Shown here: piece by piece, positions 17,579 to 24,267 of the stretch
Layout: each line of letters starts with the position of its first letter
How positions within the stretch are numbered: position 1 is the stretch's first letter
Assembly (NCBI GenBank): GCA_044226535.1
Contig: JBGAGT010000018.1
Location: forward strand, 21,080-85,079
Direction of reading: 5' to 3'
Origin: VBCG01 sp044226535
GTDB lineage: Bacteria > Pseudomonadota > Gammaproteobacteria > Burkholderiales > Casimicrobiaceae
DNA length: 64,000 bases
Notes under the pieces: model-generated
Databases searched by the model: none
What the model saw: only the letters and a program-made list of their open reading frames with translations
Told to the model about the DNA's origin: nothing
Translations under genes and position numbers: made by a program

Positions 17579-19660
17579 ATGGACGCGCCGTCTTCCCCTT
17601 CGCCCTCGAGCCAAGCGCCGCCGACCCCGCATCGCGCGCCGCACGCGCTACGCATGCTCGCGTGGACGGGCGTCGGACTCGCCTCGCTCGCGGCACTGCT
17701 CGTCCTCGCGCTGCTGGTGTTCCCCTGGAACGTCCTTCGCGGGCCCCTTTCCACCGTCGCCTCGGCGTCGCTGGGGCGCGCCGTGACGGTCGACGGCGAC
17801 ATCGAGGTGAAGCTCGCCTGGCATCCCTGGATCGACATCCGCGACGTGAGCATCGCCAATGTCGAGGGATCGCCCGAGCGCGTGATGGCGCATGCCGATC
17901 GCATCGGGCTCCGCATCGTGCCGCTGTCGTGGTTCACGCGCCTGTCGATCCCCGAGGTCGAGCTCGATTCACCGCGGCTCCTGCTGGCGCGCGACAGGGC
18001 CGGGCGGGGCAACTGGGAGTTCCAGCCCGACGGAACCCGGCAAGGCGCGGCGAGCACGCGCGAGGCGCCGCTGCTCGGGCGCGTGCGCGTGCACGACGGC
18101 GAGGTGCGCGTGACCGACGTGCGCGAGCGCGCCGACGTGCGGGTCCACGTCACCACCGCACCCTTCGACGGGCGCGAAGGGCTCGCTTTCGCGGGCCATG
18201 GGACCTTCCGCGGCTCGACGCTGCGCGTGGCGGGACTGGGGCAGGGCCTGGGCGAGTTGCGCAAGGTCGGCGATCCCTTCCACCTCGCCTTCCACGGCAG
18301 GGCGGGCAGCAAGGCGGCGGGGACCGAAGTCTGGTTCGACGGCAACGTCGTGCCGCGGGCGCCCGACAACCTGACGGGGTTCATCGAAGTCTCGGGCAGC
18401 GACATGTCGCGCCTCTATCCGATCCTGCCGGCGCCGATCCCCTGGACACCGCCCTATACCTTGCGCGGCCGCGTGACGCACCAGGGAGAGCGCTGGCAGG
18501 CCGAAGGCTTGAAGGGGAGGGTGGGACAGAGCGATGTCGCCGGCAGCATGACGGTGATCGACGGGGCGCGCCGCAAGCTCGTCGCCGACCTGGTCTCGAC
18601 GCGTCTCGACTATCGCGACCTGGGTGGCTTCGTCGGCCTGCCGCCGGGCAAGGCCACGGTGGCACGCGACACCAAGCAGAAGGCCGAGGCGCGAAAGCTC
18701 GCCGGGGAGGAGCGTGTGCTGCCCGACCGCGCCATCGACCTCTCGAAGCTCCGCGACGTCGACGCCGAGTTCCGCTTCCGTGGCAAGAGCGTCGCGGTGG
18801 ACCGCGTGCCGATGCAGGACGTCGACATGCACATCGTGCTCGGCGACGGCGTGCTGCGCTACGACCCGGTGTCCATCGGCATCGCCGGTGGCCGCGTGAC
18901 GCTGGTAGGGCGCGTCGAGGCACAACGCGCGACGCCGCGCTTCGACGGCCGGATCGAGGTCCGCAACGTCGACCTGGCGCGCCTCATCCCGGCGCTCAAG
19001 TCGCCGCGCGGCAGGACGGGCCGCTTCGCCGGCTACATCGAGCTCGCCGCCGACGGGCATTCGGTGCGCGAGCTCGCCGCCACGGCCGACGGCGAGGGCG
19101 CGCTGCTGATGTCGGGCGGCGAGGCCAGCGCGCTGGCACTGCTCCTCACCAACCTCGACCTCGCCAACGCCATTCCCCTGCTGCTGGGCGGCGACAAGAC
19201 CGCCGTGCTCAACTGCGCGGTGACGACCTTCGGCGTCGACGACGGGCAGGTCACGCCGCGCATCTTCACCATCGACACCTCGGCGGTGCGCATCGAAGGC
19301 GAAGGCCGCATCGACCTCGACGACGAGCACATCGACCTCACGCTGGTGTCGCACTCCAAGACGCCGAGCCTCTTCGCGCTCAAGGGGCCGATCGAGGTCG
19401 GCGGCACGCTGCGGCGTCCCACGGTGGCGCCTTCGGTGGCGCCGATCGCGGCGCGCGTCGGCGTGGCGGCGGGGCTCGCGGCCATCGCGCCGCCGCTGGC
19501 GATCATCCCGTTCCTGGACCCCGGCGGCGCCGACGACGCGGACTGCGCCGCGCTGTTCGCCTCGGCGGGCAAGCCCGCGGCCGCGGCGCCCACGGCGCCC
19601 GCGGCGAACGGGGCGTCGAGCGCCCCGGTCCGCCGCGACCTCGCTACGACATCACCTTGA
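17579..19660 (+). CDS. AsmA family protein
   Basis: Large envelope protein of 693 residues. A short cytoplasmic N-terminus is followed by one membrane anchor (about residues 26-46, LAWTGVGLASLAALLVLALL) and a long periplasmic part. LSTVASASLGRAVTVDGDIE and the repeated beta-strand pattern up to the C-terminal AsmA region (GGTLRRPTVAPSVAP) are characteristic. AsmA/TamB-type proteins are thought to form hydrophobic grooves that carry lipids between membranes. The 3' end overlaps the convergent CGVC-protein gene by 17 bases. Confidence 0.85.
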   Translation: MDAPSSPSPSSQAPPTPHRAPHALRMLAWTGVGLASLAALLVLALLVFPWNVLRGPLSTVASASLGRAVTVDGDIEVKLAWHPWIDIRDVSIANVEGSPERVMAHADRIGLRIVPLSWFTRLSIPEVELDSPRLLLARDRAGRGNWEFQPDGTRQGAASTREAPLLGRVRVHDGEVRVTDVRERADVRVHVTTAPFDGREGLAFAGHGTFRGSTLRVAGLGQGLGELRKVGDPFHLAFHGRAGSKAAGTEVWFDGNVVPRAPDNLTGFIEVSGSDMSRLYPILPAPIPWTPPYTLRGRVTHQGERWQAEGLKGRVGQSDVAGSMTVIDGARRKLVADLVSTRLDYRDLGGFVGLPPGKATVARDTKQKAEARKLAGEERVLPDRAIDLSKLRDVDAEFRFRGKSVAVDRVPMQDVDMHIVLGDGVLRYDPVSIGIAGGRVTLVGRVEAQRATPRFDGRIEVRNVDLARLIPALKSPRGRTGRFAGYIELAADGHSVRELAATADGEGALLMSGGEASALALLLTNLDLANAIPLLLGGDKTAVLNCAVTTFGVDDGQVTPRIFTIDTSAVRIEGEGRIDLDDEHIDLTLVSHSKTPSLFALKGPIEVGGTLRRPTVAPSVAPIAARVGVAAGLAAIAPPLAIIPFLDPGGADDADCAALFASAGKPAAAAPTAPAANGASSAPVRRDLATTSP

Positions 19661-20135
19661 GCAGCACGAGGTTCACGCCCGCGACGCGTGCGTCGCGGGT
19701 GATGGCCTCGAGCGCCTGCGCGGGCGCCTGTACGCCGGGATCGAGCACGAACGACAACGCGGTCGGCGAGAGGGCGGTGCGCACGCTGGCGGCCTGCACG
19801 CCACGCGTGCGCGACGCCGCGGCTGCGATGCGCTTCAACGTGGCCTCGCGGCTATCGGTGACGTCGGCGAACACCACCACGCGGCCCTTGGCGAGCGCGC
19901 GCGTGACGGTTGCATGGTCGTAGACCGCGGCGACCTTGTCCTCGAGGCAGACGCCGCAGGCGAGCACCGGGCCGGCGAGCGCGGCGGCGACGAGCGTGGT
20001 GCCGCCCGCCAGGAATGCGCGGCGGCGAGGCGAGCGCGGGAGGGCCGCTGCGGCGGTGGATCCCCGCCTGCGCGGGGATGACGTCGCTGCTGCGGCGGTG
20101 GATCCCCGCCTGCGCGGGGATGACGGGGCCTTCAC
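19644..20135 (-). CDS. Exported CGVC-motif protein with repeat-encoded N-terminus
   Basis: Protein of 163 residues of unknown function. After an Arg-rich start comes a signal-like segment (RRRAFLAGGTTLVAAALAG), then CGVCLEDKVAAVYDHATV, then a ferredoxin-like domain (GRVVVFADVTDSREATLKRI ... FVLDPG) reminiscent of heavy-metal-associated folds, so copper handling is plausible. The start is GTG at 20135, overlapping the nirK stop as GTGA, so the two are coupled. Residues 5-32 are two copies of SSPRRRGSTAAAA, which are translations of two palindromic intergenic repeats. No ATG lies between these repeats and the signal segment, so the repeats appear to be translated or to have displaced the original start. 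Confidence 0.7.
   Translation of the reverse strand: MKAPSSPRRRGSTAAAATSSPRRRGSTAAAALPRSPRRRAFLAGGTTLVAAALAGPVLACGVCLEDKVAAVYDHATVTRALAKGRVVVFADVTDSREATLKRIAAAASRTRGVQAASVRTALSPTALSFVLDPGVQAPAQALEAITRDARVAGVNLVLLKVMS
20055..20124. repeat. Two palindromic repeats inside a coding start
   Basis: Two identical 28-base copies (20055-20082 and 20097-20124) whose cores are CCCCGC-CTGC-GCGGGG-type palindromes, followed by ATGAC. They are spaced 42 bases apart, which is exactly 14 codons of the overlapping minus-strand gene. They belong to the same family as the intergenic copies at 33.7, 40.6, 56.9 and 58.6 kb. Confidence 0.9.
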
Positions 20136-21766
20136 TTCTTCGCCGGCGCTGCGTAGCCGCCGCTCACGTCGGTTGCCGATTGGTGCTGGTGCACCGTGTC
20201 GCCGCCGGGCGGCGCGCCCGACAGGGTCTTGCCGGGCGGCAGCGTGGTGCCGGGCGCGGCGGGTTGCGGCTGCGTCGTGCCCTGCGGGCGCACGTTGGCA
20301 TCGGCCCATTTGAAGTAGGCGATGAACTCGCGCACGTCCTGGTCGGAAAGCCCCTGGTTCGGCATGGGGATCTTGTACTTGTCGAGCATCGCCTTGGCGG
20401 TGGCGTCGTCCTTCAGCATGGCGTCCGGGTCCTTCAGCCAGCGCGCGAGCCAGGCTTCCTCGTGACGCTTGGTGGTGCCGAAGAGATCGGGCCCGATCCT
20501 GTCGCCGCCGGCGATGGTGTGGCAGGCGAGGCACTTGGATTCGAAGGCGAGCTTGCCCTGCACCGCGACCGGGTCGGTCGGCGCCCCGGTGGCGGGGATG
20601 TTGTGGTGCTCCGCGTCGCCGGCGCCGCCCCCGGCGGCGATCACGCCCACCGCGCCCTGCGAGGCGTTGGCGAAGTGATGGTCGACCATGGTGTAGTTGC
20701 CGGCCTGGGGAATGACGAACTCGACGATCGCGCCGCTCGAGGAGCCCAGCAGCACGGTCTGCATGCCGCGGAACTGGTTGTCGGGGTTGCCGTCCATCCA
20801 CACGCGGTCGAAGATGGTGCCGACCACGTGGAAGCTCGAGGTGTTCGACGGGCCGACGTTCATCAAGAACAGCCGCACGCGTTCGCCTTCCTTGGCCTCG
20901 AGGGGATGGTCGACGAAGCCGTTGTAGCGGCCGTTGAACACGGTGTAGGTGGGGGCCTTCATGCGCACCCGGTCCCCGTCGAGGACGTACAGCGGCGCGC
21001 CGTCGACCTTGCGCTTCTGCGGGTCGAGCTTGGTATAGAACTCGCTCTGCAGCACCGCGTACTCGCGGTCGACCTTGGTCGGGTAGCCCTCGCGAGGCTC
21101 GACGATCATCATGCCGTACATGCCCGAGGCGATGTGCTCGAGCACCATCGGCGTGCCGCAGTGGTACATGTACACGCCGGGGTAGTTGAGCGTGAACTCG
21201 AAGCTGATGGTCTGGCCCGGCGCGATCGAGCGGTACTTGTCGTTGGGCGCGACCATCGCCGAGTGGAAATCCATCGAGTGCATCATCGGCGCCGCCGTGA
21301 TGCGCACGCCGGGGACCGGCTCGTCGGAGCGGTTGGTCATCGAGAACTTGATGCGGTCGCCGACCCTGGCGCGCACGACCGGCCCCGGCACCTGGTCGCC
21401 GAAGGTCCAGGCCGAGAACTTGACCCCCGGCGCGAGCTCGATGATCTTGTGCGTGGTGTCGAGGCGGATCTCCTTCACGGGCGAAGGATCGAGCGGCTTC
21501 ACGTGCGCGTCCATGGACAGCGCGTTGCCCTGCGCGAAGGGCCCCGTGTGGCGCTCGTTGCTCACCACCGCCGGCGGCGAGTTGAAGTCCATCTTCGCCG
21601 GGTCGTACCGATCGGCCGCCGTGGACCCCGCGGATGCGGCCGGTGCCGCCGTCGTGGCGGCGGGTGGGGCGGCCGGCGTGGCAGCGGTCTTGTTGCCGCT
21701 GTCGCATGCCGCGAGCGCGAGGCAGGCGCAGGCGGCCATGAGGGGGGCTCGTAGGGTCGGCGACAT
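20132..21766 (-). CDS. nirK: Copper nitrite reductase (AniA type) with C-terminal cytochrome c domain
   Basis: Periplasmic lipoprotein of 544 residues reducing nitrite to nitric oxide. The signal peptide ends in a lipobox LAAC. Two cupredoxin domains follow. Type 1 copper ligands include Cys203, a His in VLEHIASG and a Met in SGMYG; type 2 ligands are His168 (MDFH), His202 (YHCG) and a His in VDHHFANA (363/364). Catalytic Asp166 and His313 (SSFHVVG) are present, so the site is complete, and FHVVGTIFD is of the AniA/Neisseria type. A class I cytochrome c domain follows, with CLACH at 412-416 and a likely axial Met in IPMPNQGLSD; fusions of this layout are known in Ralstonia. The ATG at 21766 has AGGAGA. 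It is coupled to the CGVC gene downstream. Confidence 0.9.
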   Translation of the reverse strand: MSPTLRAPLMAACACLALAACDSGNKTAATPAAPPAATTAAPAASAGSTAADRYDPAKMDFNSPPAVVSNERHTGPFAQGNALSMDAHVKPLDPSPVKEIRLDTTHKIIELAPGVKFSAWTFGDQVPGPVVRARVGDRIKFSMTNRSDEPVPGVRITAAPMMHSMDFHSAMVAPNDKYRSIAPGQTISFEFTLNYPGVYMYHCGTPMVLEHIASGMYGMMIVEPREGYPTKVDREYAVLQSEFYTKLDPQKRKVDGAPLYVLDGDRVRMKAPTYTVFNGRYNGFVDHPLEAKEGERVRLFLMNVGPSNTSSFHVVGTIFDRVWMDGNPDNQFRGMQTVLLGSSSGAIVEFVIPQAGNYTMVDHHFANASQGAVGVIAAGGGAGDAEHHNIPATGAPTDPVAVQGKLAFESKCLACHTIAGGDRIGPDLFGTTKRHEEAWLARWLKDPDAMLKDDATAKAMLDKYKIPMPNQGLSDQDVREFIAYFKWADANVRPQGTTQPQPAAPGTTLPPGKTLSGAPPGGDTVHQHQSATDVSGGYAAPAKK

Positions 21767-21935
21767 CAGGTTCTCCTGGTGGGCATCATCGGGTCTTCTC
21801 GGACGGCTCGCATCACGGGCGATGCGCACGGCCCGTGTGGAATGATCTCACCACATCGTGCTGCCCGCTGCCTTGCGCTGCATTAACCGGCGGTGAGGTA
21901 GGCTTGCGCCATCGCCATTGCTTGCGACGGGCATC

Positions 21936-22373
21936 GTGCCGATCGTGACCGAGTACCGGGTGGAGATGGGAACGGCGTGCTATCGCCTGCAAGGCTCGAG
22001 CTCGATCGTCGAGGCGGTCGAGTTCGTCGCCGGCTGCGTGAGCGCCTGCCGCGGCGCGCGAATCGGCAAGCTGATGGTGAACGGCATCGCCGTTCGCGAC
22101 GTCCCGGTGCCCACGCTGGTGGACCGATTCCTCGCCGTCGAGGAATGGGCGGAGCTCGCCGAGGGCATGGTGATCATCGCGCTGGTGATCGAGGGGCGCT
22201 ACATCACCCCCGATCGCTTCGGCGTCAAGGTGGCCGCCGATTTCGGGCTGACGCTCGACGTGTACACCGACGAGCGCGAGGCGCTCGCCTGGCTGGAGGA
22301 GGGCCGCGAGACGCCGCCGATCGCGCGCAGCCACGGCACCCCAGCCGAGGCCCGGGGCAGCGGGAAAGCGTGA
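21936..22373 (+). CDS. Hypothetical protein, STAS/SpoIIAA-like
   Basis: Soluble protein of about 145 residues. The pattern EYRVEMGTACYRLQGSSSIV ... IGKLMVNGIAVRDVPVPTLVDRF ... IIALVIEGRYITPDRFGVKVA, alternating beta strands and helices, resembles SpoIIAA/STAS-like proteins found in many proteobacteria. The start is uncertain: in-frame TTG 21918, GTG 21936, GTG 21945 and ATG 21966 are all possible, and GTG 21936 is my choice by similarity of length. It is divergent from nirK. Function unknown. Confidence 0.65.
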   Translation: MPIVTEYRVEMGTACYRLQGSSSIVEAVEFVAGCVSACRGARIGKLMVNGIAVRDVPVPTLVDRFLAVEEWAELAEGMVIIALVIEGRYITPDRFGVKVAADFGLTLDVYTDEREALAWLEEGRETPPIARSHGTPAEARGSGKA

Positions 22374-22496
22374 AGCGCCCGCGGGCGATCCGGAGGCCTC
22401 GCGTCTTCGCCCCCGCGCGTCCGTAGCCGGAATGCGGGACATCCGGGCCCGGCCCCATGAACGGGGCCTTGGAACGATATTTGCAAGCGGTGCGGC

Positions 22497-24128
22497 ATGC
22501 CGGACTCCAAGCCCCCGAAAACGATGCAAGCCCTCGAACTCGAGCCGCTCGACGGCCCGGCGACCCGCAAGCCGGACGCCGCGCCGGGCGATGCCCCCCA
22601 TGACGCGCTGCCGGCACTGGACTTCGACCTCGGGACGCTGAGCCTCGAGCCCCTGGTCGCGCCCAAGGCTTCGCCATTTGTCGAGCCTGCGGAGACCGCG
22701 GCCGCGCGGGCTGCCGCCCGGCCCGCGCAGGCCGCTCCGGCGCCTCTCGCGCTGTCGCTCGAGCCCGCGCCCGAGCTCGACGCGCAGATCGACGCCGAGA
22801 TCACCGGGCAATCGCCGGCGCCCGTAGCGGGCTTGGCGGAGGCCTCGCCGCCGCCGATCGAGCAGACCATCGAGATCGGTGCCGTGGGGCCGCGCCGCGT
22901 GCCCCCGCGCTCGGAAAAGCCGCCCGCGCCCCCTGCGAGCGGTGTCGCGGGCTTCATCGAGGCGGCGATGCGCGAGCTGGAAGGCGGGCGCGTCGAGCCC
23001 ATCCTCTGGGATTCGCTGCTCAAGCAGAACGGCGGCGACGAGAACCTGACGCGGCGTGCCTACCTGCGCGCCCGCGCCACCGCGCTCCAGCTCGAGCGGC
23101 GCAAGCGCGAGCACCAGGCGGCCCGGCAGGCGCGCGCCGCCACCGAGGCACCGGCCCGCGCACATGCGTTCACGCCGCCGCCCGCGGGCGCCCTCGACGC
23201 CCTCCGGCGCCCTGCGGTCCTGGGCGCCGCGCTGGCCGCGCTGCTGCTGGCCGGCGGCGGGGCCTGGTGGCTGCTCAGGGACAACGGCACGCCGGCGCAG
23301 GATGTCGTCGCCGTGGCGCCCGCTTCGAAGCCAGCGAAGGCCGCCAAGGCGGTCGCGCCGGCGCCGGCGGCGCAGGAGGCCGCCGCGCCGGCGGTGGTCG
23401 ACGACGGCCTGGCGGGGCGCATCGCCTCGGCCCGCGCCTCGGCCAACTGGAACGTGTACGTGCTGCTGGTCACCGAATGGACGCGCCGCGAGCCTTCGAA
23501 CGTCGCCGCCTGGGTCGCGCTTTCGGACGGCTTCCTGCACTTGAAGCAGCGCGGCGAGGCGCTCGATGCCGCGAACAAGGCGACGCAGCTCGCCCCGCAG
23601 GACGCCGCCGCCTGGCGCGCGCATGCGCTCGCCAACCTCGCGGTGGAGCGCCCCAACGACGCGCTGGTGGACTTCGAGCATGCGCTCGCCGCCGACCCGG
23701 GGGACGCCGAGACCGCCGCGCAGATGGCCACCGTGGAAGCGCAGCTCGGCCGCATCGCCGACGCGCGCGCGCACTTCGACAAGCTCCTGCTGCAGAGCCC
23801 CGACCTCGCCACCGCCCTGTGCGGGCAGGCCTACGTCATGCGCCAGCAGGGCCAGGGCAAGGACGCCGAGGCGATCGACCGCAAGCTCCTGCTCGCCGGC
23901 GCGAGCTGTCCCGAGATCACCGCCTACGTCACGGCGCGCCCGGGCACGGTCGCGGCCTCGGGCAGCGCGGCGCGCGTCGCCGTTCCGCCGCCTGCCGCCG
24001 CGCCCGCGGCTGGCCACGGGCAGCCTTCGCAGGCGGCGAATGCCCCCGCGCCGGCGGGGGCGGGCGGGTACGCGCAGCCCATGCCCTTGACGCCGCGCAA
24101 CCCGCCGCGCAATTCCTCCGCGCGCTAG
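22497..24128 (+). CDS. Membrane-anchored TPR protein with Ala/Pro-rich cytoplasmic region
   Basis: Protein of 543 residues that I cannot assign to a named family. Residues 1-150 are low-complexity, Pro/Ala/Glu-rich and probably disordered. Then comes a short conserved-looking helical part (ENLTRRAYLRARATALQLER), a single membrane segment (about 240-260, LGAALAALLLAGGGAWWLLR), and a C-terminal region with about three TPR-like helix pairs (VAAWVALSDGFLHLKQRGEA, AAAWRAHALANLAVERPNDA). The last 70 residues are again Ala/Pro-rich. It probably organises a periplasmic protein complex. It is a single gene between the STAS-like protein and the ribonucleotide reductase. Confidence 0.7.
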   Translation: MPDSKPPKTMQALELEPLDGPATRKPDAAPGDAPHDALPALDFDLGTLSLEPLVAPKASPFVEPAETAAARAAARPAQAAPAPLALSLEPAPELDAQIDAEITGQSPAPVAGLAEASPPPIEQTIEIGAVGPRRVPPRSEKPPAPPASGVAGFIEAAMRELEGGRVEPILWDSLLKQNGGDENLTRRAYLRARATALQLERRKREHQAARQARAATEAPARAHAFTPPPAGALDALRRPAVLGAALAALLLAGGGAWWLLRDNGTPAQDVVAVAPASKPAKAAKAVAPAPAAQEAAAPAVVDDGLAGRIASARASANWNVYVLLVTEWTRREPSNVAAWVALSDGFLHLKQRGEALDAANKATQLAPQDAAAWRAHALANLAVERPNDALVDFEHALAADPGDAETAAQMATVEAQLGRIADARAHFDKLLLQSPDLATALCGQAYVMRQQGQGKDAEAIDRKLLLAGASCPEITAYVTARPGTVAASGSAARVAVPPPAAAPAAGHGQPSQAANAPAPAGAGGYAQPMPLTPRNPPRNSSAR

Positions 24129-24180
24129 CCTCCGCAGGGGTATCGTCTTGCCGAGGGGGTATTTCGCCCCCACCTGAAGG

Positions 24181-24198
24181 GACGCCGTCGACGGCGTC
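24181..24198. promoter_or_regulatory. Perfect 18-bp palindrome upstream of the ribonucleotide reductase gene
   Basis: GACGCCGTCGACGGCGTC is self-complementary over 18 bases and lies 69 bases before the reductase start codon. A second dyad, GGGGG-TATTTCG-CCCCC, lies about 20 bases further upstream. Neither resembles the AT-rich NrdR box. They may be a regulator site or an RNA hairpin; function unknown. Confidence 0.35.
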
Positions 24199-24267
24199 GC
24201 CGGACCCGGCCCAGCCGCTTCCGGAGGCGCCGCCTGCGGCGATGCCGAGGGCGTCAAAGGACAGGCG

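Noticed and set aside
24129..24267. Cobalamin riboswitch upstream of the B12-dependent reductase
   Set aside because: The 139-base leader is too short for the full element and shows no B12-box (GCCACTG-type) sequence.
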